Assembly: GCF_000708285.2 (NCBI RefSeq)
Contig: NZ_JAUG01000026.1
Location: forward strand, 1 to 49,488
From: Pedobacter borealis DSM 19626
Lineage (GTDB): Bacteria; Bacteroidota; Bacteroidia; Sphingobacteriales; Sphingobacteriaceae
Reading direction: 5' to 3'
Length of the DNA stretch: 49,488 nt
Positions 7,867-17,485 of the stretch are shown here, piece by piece; within the stretch, counting starts at the first letter, position 1; the number at the start of each line of letters is the position of its first letter. The notes under the pieces are model-generated. The model was not told the DNA's origin and made no database searches. It saw nothing but the letters and a program-made list of their open reading frames with translations. Made by a program: the position numbers and the translations under genes.

Positions 7867-8964
7867 ATGGCAGGCAACTCATTCGGACAACTATTTCGCA
7901 TCACAACCTTTGGCGAATCTCATGGCGTAGCTATTGGGGTAATTATTGATGGCTGTCCGGCGCAATTGGATATCGATATGGATTTTATCCAATCAGAACT
8001 TGACAAACGTAAACCTGGTCAATCCAAAATTACTACGCAAAGAAAAGAAAGCGATACCGTTCAGATTTTATCGGGTGTATTTGAAGGAAAAAGTACAGGT
8101 ACGCCAATTGCACTTTTAATTCCGAACGAGGATCAACGATCAAAAGATTACGGCCACAATGTGGACGTTTACCGTCCCAGCCATGCCGATTATGTTTATG
8201 ATGCGAAATATGGCATCCGCGATCACCGTGGCGGAGGGCGCTCTTCTGCCCGCGAAACTGCTGCCCGTGTAGCGGCCGGTGCTATTGCAAAGCTATTTTT
8301 AAAGCAACAGGGCATTGAAATTTTCGCACATGTAACTTCAGTAGGTACAATAGAAGCCCCTAATTTGGAAAGCAATGATTTATCCGCTTTATTGCAAATT
8401 AGAGAAGAAAATATTGTGCGTTGTGCTGATCCAGCAACTGCACACGAAATGATTGAGTTTATCGATGCGGTTCGTAAAGATGGCGATACCGTTGGCGGAA
8501 AAATAGGCTGTGTAGTTAAAGGCTGTCCTGCGGGTTTAGGTGAGCCTGTTTTTGACAAATTACATGCCGATTTAGGTAAAGCTATGCTCAGTATTAATGC
8601 TGTTCATGGTTTCGAATATGGTTCTGGTTTTGCCGGAAGCGAATTAAGAGGATCGCAACATAATGATATTCCACAGCCTAAAGCTGCCGATTCGAAAGTT
8701 TTTAAAACCACAACCAATTATGCCGGTGGTATTTTGGGTGGCATTTCTAACGGGATGGATATTACCTTCAAAGTAGCTTTTAAGCCTGTTGCAACCATTA
8801 TGCATAACCAACAAACCATCAATGCTGCTGGTGAAGCTTCGGAGATTAAAGGCAAGGGCCGACATGATCCTTGTGTGGTACCCAGAGCAGTAGTAATTGT
8901 TGAGGCCATGGCTGCATTGGTTTTAGCTGATCAGTTTCTAAGAAACAAAGCAAGTATTATATAA
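7867..8964 (+). CDS. aroC: chorismate synthase
   Basis: Last common shikimate enzyme, converting EPSP to chorismate with reduced FMN. The 365-residue protein carries the family signatures FGESHG near the N-terminus, [25 protein letters not shown] near residue 118 and [21 protein letters not shown] near the C-terminus. It is the last aromatic gene of the cluster; the genes for shikimate dehydrogenase, shikimate kinase, dehydroquinase and prephenate dehydrogenase are not in this window. The upstream 88 bases contain short repeats of an AGTATCAAG-type unit. Confidence 0.97.
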   Translation: MAGNSFGQLFRITTFGESHGVAIGVIIDGCPAQLDIDMDFIQSELDKRKPGQSKITTQRKESDTVQILSGVFEGKSTGTPIALLIPNEDQRSKDYGHNVDVYRPSHADYVYDAKYGIRDHRGGGRSSARETAARVAAGAIAKLFLKQQGIEIFAHVTSVGTIEAPNLESNDLSALLQIREENIVRCADPATAHEMIEFIDAVRKDGDTVGGKIGCVVKGCPAGLGEPVFDKLHADLGKAMLSINAVHGFEYGSGFAGSELRGSQHNDIPQPKAADSKVFKTTTNYAGGILGGISNGMDITFKVAFKPVATIMHNQQTINAAGEASEIKGKGRHDPCVVPRAVVIVEAMAALVLADQFLRNKASII

Positions 8965-8973
8965 TTTTTGTTA

Positions 8974-9582
8974 ATGAGAATCATCACCTTCTTATTTCTA
9001 TTGATCAACATGAATAGCTTTGCACAAAGTTATGCTGATGAGATCGCAAAACACCGTGAAACCTATAAACAGGATTTCATTAAAGATGAACGCTCACCAC
9101 TCAAGAAAAACGACCTGCAAAACCTTCATTTTTATGAGGCAGACAGTGCTTATAAAATCTCGGCCGATGTAGAAATACTGAAGAATGAAAAAGTTTTCAA
9201 AATGCCTACTTTTAATGGCTCTAGCAGTAATTACTATAAATATGCACACGTAAACTTCGTTCTTAACGGCAAAAAAATCCAAATGACTTTATATAAAAGT
9301 GTTTCTTTATCAACCAACCCGGTTTATAAAAATCACCTCTTTCTGCCCTTTACTGATGAAACCAACAATAAGGAAACTTATGGCGGTGGCAGGTACATTG
9401 ATCTGGATGCAAAAGAAATTGTAGATAATCACATCGAAATCGATTTCAATAAAGCCTACAATCCCTACTGTGCCTACAGTGACGGGTACCGTTGCCCAGT
9501 TCCTCCAGAAGAAAACGACCTTCAATTGGCTGTAAAAGCTGGCGAGAAACTATACACTGGTGAAAAGAAACACCAGAGATAA
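8974..9582 (+). CDS. secreted DUF1684 family protein
   Basis: About 202 residues with an N-terminal signal peptide (MRIITFLFLLINMNSFAQ) placing it in the envelope. The C-terminal part has the conserved DUF1684 pattern: GGGRYIDLD, then DFNKAYNPYCAYSDGYRCPVPPEEN, then LAVKAGEK. The function of the family is unknown. A TTG at 8968 gives two extra residues, but the ATG at 8974 starts a cleaner signal peptide. It starts nine bases after aroC and is probably co-transcribed with it, although no link to aromatic metabolism is apparent. Confidence 0.8.
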   Translation: MRIITFLFLLINMNSFAQSYADEIAKHRETYKQDFIKDERSPLKKNDLQNLHFYEADSAYKISADVEILKNEKVFKMPTFNGSSSNYYKYAHVNFVLNGKKIQMTLYKSVSLSTNPVYKNHLFLPFTDETNNKETYGGGRYIDLDAKEIVDNHIEIDFNKAYNPYCAYSDGYRCPVPPEENDLQLAVKAGEKLYTGEKKHQR

Positions 9583-9706
9583 AAGTTAATGTTACGTTTA
9601 CCCACAAAATGATACCTGATTGTATTATAATCCACATTTTAACGTAAATTACAAACATTAAGTAAAAATACGTGTTCTCTAACTAAATTACATAACCCAT
9701 TCCTAA

Positions 9707-10462
9707 ATGACGTACAGCTGTTTAATTGTTGATGATAATGAAATTGAGAGAGATGCCATAGAAATGCATCTAAAGAAAATCCCATCATTAAATATTATCG
9801 CTGTCTGTAATAACGGTATAGAAGCTTCGCAAATTTTATCAACTACTTCTGTAGATATTGTTTATTCTGATATTGATATGCCAGAGCTTTCTGGTATGGA
9901 TTTATTAAAAAGCCTAAAAAAACAACCGCTATTTATCTTTATCACTTCATTTAGTGAGTACGCGGCAGAGAGTTTTAATCTGGATGCATTGGATTTTATT
10001 GTTAAGCCCGCAACATTCGAACGCATATTAAAAGCCACAAATAAAGCAATCGAGTATATTGAATTAAGGAAACAGGTAAATAAACTTCCTGTCGAAAACC
10101 TAAACAACGACGATAAAAAAGACGATGATTATTTCTTTTTTAGAGAGACCAAAGGCATAACCAAGCTGAAATATAATGATGTAATTTATATTGAAAGCAT
10201 GGGCGATTTTTCAAAGCTGTTTACCAGTATAGATAAACATGTTATTTTAGTTAGCCTAAAAAATCTAGAAAAACAACTGCCTTCAAAAATTTTCTCAAGG
10301 GTACACAAACAGTACATCATTAATATAAACCACATTGTAACCTTAACCAATCATGAGGTTCATTTAGATCATAACTTTCTGGTTCCGATAAGTGCTTCTA
10401 ACAGGCAGGAATTATTGGAAAAATCAATTGACAAGAAAATTCTGTCGAGATTTTTAAAATAA
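9707..10462 (+). CDS. LytTR-family response regulator
   Basis: Two-domain transcription regulator of 251 residues. The receiver domain (about 1-120) has the acidic pair in LIVDDNE, the phosphorylatable Asp55 in SDIDMPELSG, and the conserved Lys in IVKPATFERI. The C-terminal LytTR DNA-binding domain (about 140-250) includes YIESMGDFSKL, RVHKQYIININHI and LVPISASNRQELL. Such regulators bind DNA through a beta-sheet fold. Its stop lies one base from the stop of the convergent sensor kinase gene, which is its likely partner. No further target is evident in the window. Confidence 0.9.
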   Translation: MTYSCLIVDDNEIERDAIEMHLKKIPSLNIIAVCNNGIEASQILSTTSVDIVYSDIDMPELSGMDLLKSLKKQPLFIFITSFSEYAAESFNLDALDFIVKPATFERILKATNKAIEYIELRKQVNKLPVENLNNDDKKDDDYFFFRETKGITKLKYNDVIYIESMGDFSKLFTSIDKHVILVSLKNLEKQLPSKIFSRVHKQYIININHIVTLTNHEVHLDHNFLVPISASNRQELLEKSIDKKILSRFLK

Positions 10463-10463
10463 T

Positions 10464-12779
10464 TTATTTCTTCAAGATTATTTTAAAATAACTTCCGCCT
10501 GTAGGATTAATATCAGCACTAATTTTACCATCCATTAAGCTAATAAAGGTTCTGCAGAGCAATAAACCTAAACCTGTACCTTTTTCTTTATTGGTACCCA
10601 ATGTGCTTACACCCGCACCTAAATAACCTGGCTTATTAAAATGCTCGACCTGTACAGCTGTTAAACCTATGCCTGTATCTGAAATTTTAATCTCCAGCAC
10701 ATTTCCGTTATGAATGGCACTAGTAGTGATTGTACCACCATTCGGCGTAAATTTAATGGCGTTACTGATGATATTTCGAATAACCAGCATAAACATATTA
10801 GAATCTGCTTTACAAAATGTTTTGGCTGGCACTAGATTCTGAATAGCTAAGTTTTTTTCGTTAGCATTATCCTGCAAAGAAAGAATAACTTCATTAATCA
10901 GCTCATGAATATCCAACGATTCTAAATACGGGTTAAACCCCTGCATCTGGCTAGCCGCCCAATTAAGGAGATTCTCCATCATTGTAGAGGTATAGGTGAG
11001 GTTATTTTTTAGTGCCGCAGCGTATCTGTTTAATTTCTCTTGCTCAATATTCGTCCCTTCTAACAGCTGCATAAAGGAAATTAATGAATTTACAGGTGTA
11101 CGCATATCGTGACTCACGACACTAAAAATACGGTCTTTAACCTTACTTAACTGCTCCAACTCCCGTTTCTGACTATTGATAATCTTATTTAACCTGGTTG
11201 TTTTCCGCTGATTAAAAAATATAACCACGGCAATAATCAGAATCAGTGTGGTGGCTATGGTGAGGAATAATTTCACACGTTCATCAAATTTAATCTGTTG
11301 TACCTGTTTACTAATCTGCTTATCCTTTATCCCGGCGGCTAACTTTGCCTCAAATTTAGCATTAGCAAATTTACTATCCTGGGCCAAACGCTGAATATCA
11401 AGATCTGCTTTTGCCTTTTGAAAAGTTAGGAGATCCAATGCTTTTTCTTTATCACTCAGCACTAACTGTTGCCTTTTTAGCTCAAGTTCTTGTTGTTGTC
11501 TTTTTAACTCACCTTCTGTAAATTTTTGCTTCAATAAATAATCGCGTTCTTTAATACCAAAATCGAGCTGCATCTGCGTTCTGGTAATTTCCTTTTCCTT
11601 TTCCTGATCGAAAATCTTATCTCTAACGGCAATATATTGCCTGTAATAGGCTAACGATTTGTTATAGTCTTTTAGTTTTTCATATACCGTACTCAACCCT
11701 AAACTAGATTGTTTTTCTATATCTAATAATCTGTTTTCTTCTGCAATTTTTAAACTATTATTGAGTAATAGGATGGCGTTTTCAAAATCGTTTTCTTTTT
11801 GGTAAAAGTTCCCCAAGGCATATAAACTTGAGGCATAGGCTTCTTTATCTTCTCCCGACTTATTTAACTCAACTGATTTTTGATAGGATTTTAACGCCGC
11901 ATCCTTTTGTCCTATTGAACTGTATAAATCAGCAAGATATCGTTTAACAGTGGCTATTAAACCTATGTCTCCAATGGTTTCCGATACCCGCAACGATTTG
12001 TTATAATACGCTAAGGCCAGTTTAATTTTCTGGTTAGGCAATACATTCATCTCCTTTAATTCACGATCTGAAGCCTCAAAATAATTGGTACCAATCAGGC
12101 CGTAAACAACGGCTACGCCTCTTGTATTTTCGCCTCCTTTAGCAAATACTTTCAGCGCCATGTTCATATAAACCAAGGCCTGACTCTGATTACCCAAACT
12201 TTGGTAAATAGTAGAAATATTGGTATAACAACTTGCCATATCGGTTTCGTTGCCCATTTTTTCGTAGATAGCGATGGCCTTTTGGTTAACTTCTAACGAT
12301 TTTACATAATCAGGAATGCTGCCATATAAAGCACCTAAATTGAGGTAAGTTCCGGCAACCATATCTAAATTACCCACTGAAGAAAACTCAGCAGCTGCAT
12401 GATTATAATTTTCTTCTGCCTTTTGGTAATTAGACCTACCGTGATACATTAAACCCCTACGGTAATAAGCCATTGCAGAGAATTTTTTTAGATTTTTCTC
12501 ATACGAAAGCTGAATGGTTTTATCCACATACTCTTCCGCTTTATCTACATTTTTCATCCTCATGTATTGGCGGTAAACTTCCGTCAATATTTTGATTTTG
12601 GTGGAATCTGTTTTTAAATTCTTTTGATTTAAACTTAAAAGGCTATCCAGTTTTTTCTGCGGCGCACTCACCTGGCTAAAACCAGTTATGCACAAAAATG
12701 ACAAAAAGAGAAACAGCATGCCTTTTTTAGAAAAACACGCTTTACTAACGAACTGAGCATTTACAAGATAGCGCTTCAT
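10464..12779 (-). CDS. TPR-containing sensor histidine kinase
   Basis: 771-residue hybrid of a tetratricopeptide sensor and a histidine kinase. After a signal-like N-terminus (hydrophobic residues about 18-35) come several TPR units (about 75-390), a coiled coil rich in Lys/Gln/Leu (about 390-490), one membrane helix (about 502-521), a HisKA domain with the phospho-acceptor in SVVSHDMRTPV (His near 557) and an ATPase domain with N box IISNAIKF, DTGIGL and GTGLGL. The TPR part should lie in the periplasm. It converges with the LytTR regulator and probably signals to it. The upstream 276 bases before it hold no gene and should include its promoter. Confidence 0.9.
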   Translation of the reverse strand: MKRYLVNAQFVSKACFSKKGMLFLFLSFLCITGFSQVSAPQKKLDSLLSLNQKNLKTDSTKIKILTEVYRQYMRMKNVDKAEEYVDKTIQLSYEKNLKKFSAMAYYRRGLMYHGRSNYQKAEENYNHAAAEFSSVGNLDMVAGTYLNLGALYGSIPDYVKSLEVNQKAIAIYEKMGNETDMASCYTNISTIYQSLGNQSQALVYMNMALKVFAKGGENTRGVAVVYGLIGTNYFEASDRELKEMNVLPNQKIKLALAYYNKSLRVSETIGDIGLIATVKRYLADLYSSIGQKDAALKSYQKSVELNKSGEDKEAYASSLYALGNFYQKENDFENAILLLNNSLKIAEENRLLDIEKQSSLGLSTVYEKLKDYNKSLAYYRQYIAVRDKIFDQEKEKEITRTQMQLDFGIKERDYLLKQKFTEGELKRQQQELELKRQQLVLSDKEKALDLLTFQKAKADLDIQRLAQDSKFANAKFEAKLAAGIKDKQISKQVQQIKFDERVKLFLTIATTLILIIAVVIFFNQRKTTRLNKIINSQKRELEQLSKVKDRIFSVVSHDMRTPVNSLISFMQLLEGTNIEQEKLNRYAAALKNNLTYTSTMMENLLNWAASQMQGFNPYLESLDIHELINEVILSLQDNANEKNLAIQNLVPAKTFCKADSNMFMLVIRNIISNAIKFTPNGGTITTSAIHNGNVLEIKISDTGIGLTAVQVEHFNKPGYLGAGVSTLGTNKEKGTGLGLLLCRTFISLMDGKISADINPTGGSYFKIILKK

Positions 12780-13055
12780 TTTCAGATCAAACCAATGATT
12801 TGTTTCTTCTATATAATGAGCATAAAAAATCTTGAAAATTACAGCGTTTCATGTCTGGGTTGAGATAAAACATACTGAAATAACAAAATAGAGTTTGGCT
12901 TATAAAAGTAGTTAAAAAACTGATCAATAAATAACCAGTTTTTTAACTTTTCGTCAAGAATCCTTAATCATTTAAGCATAAACAAAATTAAGAAACCGAT
13001 TGTATACCCTTTAAATTATCCAGATGGTTAAATCTTATGCCTCGCGATTGCTTTA
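12780..13055. other. non-coding gap between E1 dehydrogenase and TPR kinase
   Basis: 276 AT-rich bases between two genes on the minus strand. No ORF, RNA gene or clear terminator stands out; it presumably holds the kinase promoter. Confidence 0.4.
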
Positions 13056-15485
13056 TTAAAAAAATGCGGGGTATTTAGTTGGATTTGCATCGTGCATCAT
13101 CTGGTAAATGGTTTCAATGACATCATCAACCGATGGTTTACTGAAATAATCACCATCAGATCCAAATGGCGGACGGTGTGCTTTTGCCGATAATGTTTTC
13201 GGCTGACCATCTAAATGGAAATAACCTTTTTGTTCTTCGAGTACCTTTTGCAGGATATATGCAGATGCACCTCCAGGAACATCTTCATCTACAACCAGTA
13301 ATTTATTGGTTTTGGCAAGGGAGTTTACACAAACCTGAGTGGTATCGAAAGGTAATAATGTTTGTGGATCAATAATTTCTACAGAAATGCCCAATAAGCT
13401 CAATTCTTCTGCGGCTTCCTGAACAATTCTTAACGAAGACCCGTAAGATACTACGGTTATATCCGTTCCTTCTTCTAAAACCTCTGCTTTACCTAATGGA
13501 ACCGTAAAATCGCCAACGTTACTTGGTAGTTTTTCTTTAAGTCGGTAACCATTTAAACACTCAATTACTACGGCAGGCTCATCAGCCCTAAAAAGGGTAT
13601 TGTACATGCCGGCAGCTTGAGTCATATTTCTTGGTACGCATAAATGCATCCCCCTTAAAGCACCTAAAATCATGCTGATTGGTGAACCTGAATGCCAGAT
13701 TCCTTCTAATCGATGGCCACGGGTACGCACAATAACAGGTGCTTTTTGAATCCCTTTGGTTCGGTATGATAGCGATGCTAAATCGTCGCTGAGTACATTT
13801 AGTGCAAAAATTAAATAATCTAGATACTGTATTTCGGCAATCGGTTTTAAGCCCCTCATGGCCAAACCAATACCCTGTCCCATAATGGTCATTTCTCTAA
13901 TTCCAGTATCGGTAATCCTCAACTCACCATATTTGGCCTGTAAACCCGCAAAGCCTTGATTTACGTCACCAATATTCCCTAAATCCTCTCCGAAAGCCAC
14001 TAAACGCGGATCGCGGGCAAAGTTTTCGTTAAAGCAGGCATTAAGCACTTCCCTACCGTCGACCATTTTTGATTGTTCATCGTATGCCGCGTTCACTACT
14101 GCAATCATATCCGGACTTTCTTTACCGTCAGTATGCAGTTTAGAGTTATAACGGTCGTGATTAACCTTAGCCTGCTGTTTATACCAGGCTAACAGTTCAT
14201 CGCGTTCGGGGGAATTAAAATTAGCCGATAAACGGATGGCTTTTCGCACAGCAGTAAAAACCTCCCTGCGTTGTGCATCGGCAGTTGAGGCTAGATTTGC
14301 AGCGATTCTAGCCAGTTCCGGTTGATGTTTAGCTACACCACCAATTAAATCAACCACTTGTTTTTGTTCGGGTTTAATGCTATCCAAAAACTCATTCCAA
14401 GCTTCTTTTTGTGCATTACGTACAAAAACCTTTGCTTCTTTTTCAACCGCTACAATTTCCTCTTCGGTTGCTACTGCCGAATCGAGCATCCAGGCACGCA
14501 TTTTCAAGATGCAATCGTGTTCGGTTTCCCAAGCTAAACGGTCTTTTGATTTATACCTTTCGTGCGAGCCAGAGGTAGAATGCCCCTGAGGCTGAGTAAG
14601 TTCGGTAACATGAATTAAAACAGGTACATGTTCATCTCTGCACACATTTATTGCTTTTTCATACACCTCGCATAAAGCTGGATAGTCCCAGCCTTTTACT
14701 TTATAAATTTCATATCCTGGTTGATCAGGCTCACGCTGAAAGCCTTTTAAAACTTCAGAAATATCTTCTTTTGTGGTTTGATATTTTGCCGGAACTGAAA
14801 TGCCATAAGCATCATCCCAAATTGAGATGGCCATGGGTATCTGCAATACACCTGCGGCATTAATGGCTTCAAAAAACACGCCTTCAGAAGTCGAGGCATT
14901 ACCAATGGTGCCAAAAGCAACTTCATTTCCGTTAACCGAAAAGTGTTTTAAGTAATCCAGTTCCTTATTTTGCCTAAATAATTTAGAAGCATAGGCTAAA
15001 CCAACCAAACGGGCCATTTGGCCACCGGTAGGAGAAATATCTGACGAACAGTTTTTAATCTGCGTTAAATCGTTCCAGCTTCCATCTTCATTAACTGATT
15101 TTGTTGCAAAATGGCAGTTCATTTGCCTTCCACCTGAAAACGGATCAGCTCCGTCGGTTGGATTGGCGTAAAGTTGTGCAAAAAATTCTTTAATGGTAGA
15201 AATCCCCGTTGCAAAAGCAAAAGTCTGATCGCGGTAATAGCCTGAGCGCCAATCGCCGTTTTTAAAAGCTTTCGCCATAGCCACCTGCGGTACTTCTTTA
15301 CCATCGCCAAAAATACCAAATTTAGCCTTCCCTGTTAATACTTCTCTACGGCCTAAAATACTGGCCTGCCTACTTTCAAAGGCTATTTTATAGTCGTTTA
15401 TAACGATAGATTTAAAATCGTTAAAACTGAGTTCGGAAGCATCAATAGTGTTGGTCATCAATTTTTCATTCGGCATAGTAATCAA
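13056..15485 (-). CDS. 2-oxoacid dehydrogenase E1, fused alpha and beta subunits
   Basis: Thiamine diphosphate-dependent E1 component in which alpha and beta subunits are one 809-residue chain, common in Bacteroidota. The alpha part (about 1-440) has SGGRQMNCHFA, GNASTSEGVFFEAINAA and VPAKYQTTKEDIS; the beta part (about 470-809) has VFGEDLG-like VAFGEDLGNIGDVNQGF, EIQYLDYLIFALN, SPISMILGALRGMH and a C-terminal transketolase domain with DEDVPGGASAYI. The substrate is probably a branched-chain 2-oxoacid or pyruvate; sequence alone does not settle it. E2 and E3 genes are not here. Three nearby ATG codons (15485, 15476, 15458) are possible starts; the -7 box at 15499-15506 allows any of them. Confidence 0.9.
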   Translation of the reverse strand: MITMPNEKLMTNTIDASELSFNDFKSIVINDYKIAFESRQASILGRREVLTGKAKFGIFGDGKEVPQVAMAKAFKNGDWRSGYYRDQTFAFATGISTIKEFFAQLYANPTDGADPFSGGRQMNCHFATKSVNEDGSWNDLTQIKNCSSDISPTGGQMARLVGLAYASKLFRQNKELDYLKHFSVNGNEVAFGTIGNASTSEGVFFEAINAAGVLQIPMAISIWDDAYGISVPAKYQTTKEDISEVLKGFQREPDQPGYEIYKVKGWDYPALCEVYEKAINVCRDEHVPVLIHVTELTQPQGHSTSGSHERYKSKDRLAWETEHDCILKMRAWMLDSAVATEEEIVAVEKEAKVFVRNAQKEAWNEFLDSIKPEQKQVVDLIGGVAKHQPELARIAANLASTADAQRREVFTAVRKAIRLSANFNSPERDELLAWYKQQAKVNHDRYNSKLHTDGKESPDMIAVVNAAYDEQSKMVDGREVLNACFNENFARDPRLVAFGEDLGNIGDVNQGFAGLQAKYGELRITDTGIREMTIMGQGIGLAMRGLKPIAEIQYLDYLIFALNVLSDDLASLSYRTKGIQKAPVIVRTRGHRLEGIWHSGSPISMILGALRGMHLCVPRNMTQAAGMYNTLFRADEPAVVIECLNGYRLKEKLPSNVGDFTVPLGKAEVLEEGTDITVVSYGSSLRIVQEAAEELSLLGISVEIIDPQTLLPFDTTQVCVNSLAKTNKLLVVDEDVPGGASAYILQKVLEEQKGYFHLDGQPKTLSAKAHRPPFGSDGDYFSKPSVDDVIETIYQMMHDANPTKYPAFF

Positions 15486-15498
15486 AGATTGGTTGCGG

Positions 15499-15506
15499 CA
15501 AATATA
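15499..15506 (-). promoter_or_regulatory. -7 box for the E1 dehydrogenase gene
   Basis: TATATTTG on the minus strand matches TAnnTTTG, placing the transcript start about 5-10 bases before the first possible ATG. The -33 element is unclear. Confidence 0.5.
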
Positions 15507-15565
15507 TACAAAATTAAAAGTTTGCCTTTATCCTAGATTGTAAAATTATATATGGATTTGTAAAA

Positions 15566-15573
15566 TATATTTG
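15566..15573 (+). promoter_or_regulatory. -7 box for the DUF1573 gene
   Basis: TATATTTG fits TAnnTTTG and lies about 73 bases before the DUF1573 start codon, in the divergent intergenic region. Confidence 0.45.
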
Positions 15574-15645
15574 GAATAGTTTTTGTTTTAAAATGAAAAC
15601 ATTAAATTTGTTTTAGAAAAAAAAAATAAATTACAACCACATAAC

Positions 15646-16038
15646 ATGAAAAAGATCTTAGTATTATTCGCTTTTGTTTTAGGTTTAGGTATTGCTGTAA
15701 ATGCACAAACTAAACCTGCAGAGTTTAAATTTGAATCGGAAACTCACGATTTCGGTAAAATCGTTTTAAACAAACCAGTAACTTACGATTTCAAATACAC
15801 CAATATTGGCGAAGAGCCATTAATTATTACCAAAGCTGAGGCAAGTTGTGGATGTACAGTACCTAAATACACTTCTGCCCCATTGAAAAAAGGTGAAACG
15901 GGTGTAATTTCGGTAACGTTTAACGCTGCTGCTGGTCCATCAACTTTTTCAAAAGCCGTAACCATTACTTCAAATGCTAAAACACCAATTAAAGTGCTTT
16001 ACATTAAAGGTGAAACGGTTGCCGCAGCCTCGAAATAA
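15646..16038 (+). CDS. secreted DUF1573 protein
   Basis: 130 residues: a clear signal peptide (MKKILVLFAFVLGLGIAVNAQ) and a single immunoglobulin-like DUF1573 domain. Family hallmarks are FESETHDFGKI, the YDFKYTNIGEEPLIITKAEASCGCTVP segment with the paired cysteines, and SVTFNAA. It is predicted to be periplasmic or outer-membrane exposed, of unknown function, and very common in Bacteroidota. It is a single-gene unit with its own promoter and a strong terminator. Confidence 0.9.
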   Translation: MKKILVLFAFVLGLGIAVNAQTKPAEFKFESETHDFGKIVLNKPVTYDFKYTNIGEEPLIITKAEASCGCTVPKYTSAPLKKGETGVISVTFNAAAGPSTFSKAVTITSNAKTPIKVLYIKGETVAAASK

Positions 16039-16060
16039 TTATTTAAACGATAATATTTAA

Positions 16061-16089
16061 AAAGTCCCGATTTTCATCGGGACTTTTTT
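16061..16089 (+). terminator. terminator after the DUF1573 gene
   Basis: Perfect 11-bp stem, AAAGTCCCGAT with ATCGGGACTTT, loop TTTC, T tract. The T tract runs directly into the -7 box of the next gene. Confidence 0.88.
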
Positions 16090-16096
16090 ATTTTTG
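16089..16096 (+). promoter_or_regulatory. -7 box for the aminotransferase, overlapping a terminator
   Basis: TATTTTTG matches TAnnTTTG and its first base is the last T of the terminator tract. The ATG is only four bases downstream of the box, so the mRNA should be leaderless or nearly so. Confidence 0.55.
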
Positions 16097-16100
16097 TGCC

Positions 16101-17300
16101 ATGCCAAAAATTTCACAAAAAGGTGTGCAGATGCCTGCATCGCCAATCAGAAAGTTAACTCCATTTGCAGATCAAGCTAAAAAAGATGGTAAAAAAGTTT
16201 TCCATTTAAATATTGGTCAACCAGATATCGAAACACCTGAAGGAATGTTAAATGCCATCAAAAACATTGATTTTAATGTTTGGGCCTATACTCCATCAGA
16301 AGGTACACTTACATACCGCTTAAAACTTACCGAATACTACAATAAACTGGGTTACAATATTACACCTGAAAATATATTGGTAACAGTTGGTGGTTCTGAG
16401 GCCATCACCATTGCCATGCAAACCTGCGTAAACGAGGGCGATGAAATTATCATTCCAGAGCCTTTTTATGCCAATTACAATGGCTTTGCCTGCATGAGCA
16501 ACGTAGTGGTAAAACCCATCCTTTCTTACATTGAAAATGGTTTTGCTTTGCCTCCGATTGCCGAATTCGAAAAACTGATTACGGAAAAAACGAAGGCGAT
16601 CATCATTTGTAACCCTAATAACCCAACTGGTTATTTATATTCAAGAGCAGAATTAGAGGCGTTAAAAACACTTTGTGTTAAATATGATCTATTTTTATTC
16701 TCTGACGAAGCTTATCGCGAATTCTGTTATGATGGAAGAGAATTTATTTCTCCAATGCATTTAGATGGTTTAGATGAAAATGTGGTGATTATGGATACGG
16801 TTTCTAAACGTTACAGCGCTTGTGGTGCGCGCTTAGGCTGTTTAATCACCAAAAACAAAGAAGTTATTGCATCAGGATTAAAATTTGCACAAGCAAGATT
16901 AAGTCCGGGTATGGTTGAACAAATTGCTGGCGCAGCGGCTGTAGATACGCCGGATAGCTATTTTGAAAAAGTAAATACCGAATATACTTTGCGCCGTGAT
17001 ACTTTGGTTAATCGGTTAAATAATATAGAAGGCGTTTTTTGCCCTAATCCGGGCGGTGCATTTTATGTGGTAGCAAAATTTCCGATTGATGATGCTGATA
17101 AATTCTGTCAGTGGATTTTAGAAGATTTTGCCCATAATAACCAAACGGTAATGATGGCACCTGCAACGGGCTTCTATTCTACCCCAGGTTCTGGTAAAAA
17201 CGAAGTGCGTATGGCATATGTATTAAATATTTCCGATTTAAATGCAGCTATGGACTGTTTAGAAGTAGCCTTGCAACAATATCCGGGCAGAGTGGGTTAA
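16101..17300 (+). CDS. class I/II PLP-dependent aminotransferase
   Basis: Cytosolic fold-type I aminotransferase of 399 residues, of the aspartate/aromatic aminotransferase group. Visible elements: LNIGQPDIETP near residue 36, GGSEAI (97-102), NPNNPTG (171-177), the cofactor-contacting Asp202 and Tyr205 in SDEAYREF, the Schiff-base Lys236 in DTVSKRYSACGARLG and Arg244. Substrate specificity is not decided by these motifs; aspartate or aromatic amino acids are both possible, and the latter would close the Phe/Tyr pathway started at 4.2 kb. It is monocistronic between the DUF1573 gene and ssrA. Confidence 0.9.
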   Translation: MPKISQKGVQMPASPIRKLTPFADQAKKDGKKVFHLNIGQPDIETPEGMLNAIKNIDFNVWAYTPSEGTLTYRLKLTEYYNKLGYNITPENILVTVGGSEAITIAMQTCVNEGDEIIIPEPFYANYNGFACMSNVVVKPILSYIENGFALPPIAEFEKLITEKTKAIIICNPNNPTGYLYSRAELEALKTLCVKYDLFLFSDEAYREFCYDGREFISPMHLDGLDENVVIMDTVSKRYSACGARLGCLITKNKEVIASGLKFAQARLSPGMVEQIAGAAAVDTPDSYFEKVNTEYTLRRDTLVNRLNNIEGVFCPNPGGAFYVVAKFPIDDADKFCQWILEDFAHNNQTVMMAPATGFYSTPGSGKNEVRMAYVLNISDLNAAMDCLEVALQQYPGRVG

Positions 17301-17308
17301 TTGTTGGA

Positions 17309-17415
17309 AATGGTTAATCGGTTAACTGCATAAATTTGCTTAATTGTTAAAACTGGTTAATTGTTTAATTGCTGAGGTTATCGCATCAGTTAGCCGGTTT
17401 AAACAATTAACCAGT
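17309..17415. repeat. GGTTAA-type intergenic inverted repeat before ssrA
   Basis: ACTGGTTAATTGTTT at 17352-17366 is perfectly inverted at 17401-17415 (AAACAATTAACCAGT). Adjacent GGTTAATCGGTTAACTG resembles the sequence between pheA and the DAHP synthase gene. It may end aminotransferase transcription. Confidence 0.5.
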
Positions 17416-17433
17416 TAACCAATAATTTTTTCT

Positions 17434-17441
17434 TATATTTG
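17434..17441 (+). promoter_or_regulatory. -7 box for ssrA
   Basis: TATATTTG matches TAnnTTTG and lies 44 bases before the mature tmRNA 5' end, leaving a short 5' precursor to be trimmed. Confidence 0.5.
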
Positions 17442-17485
17442 TAATCCAGTTTTGCAATTGATAATTGATAATTGTAAACTGAAAA

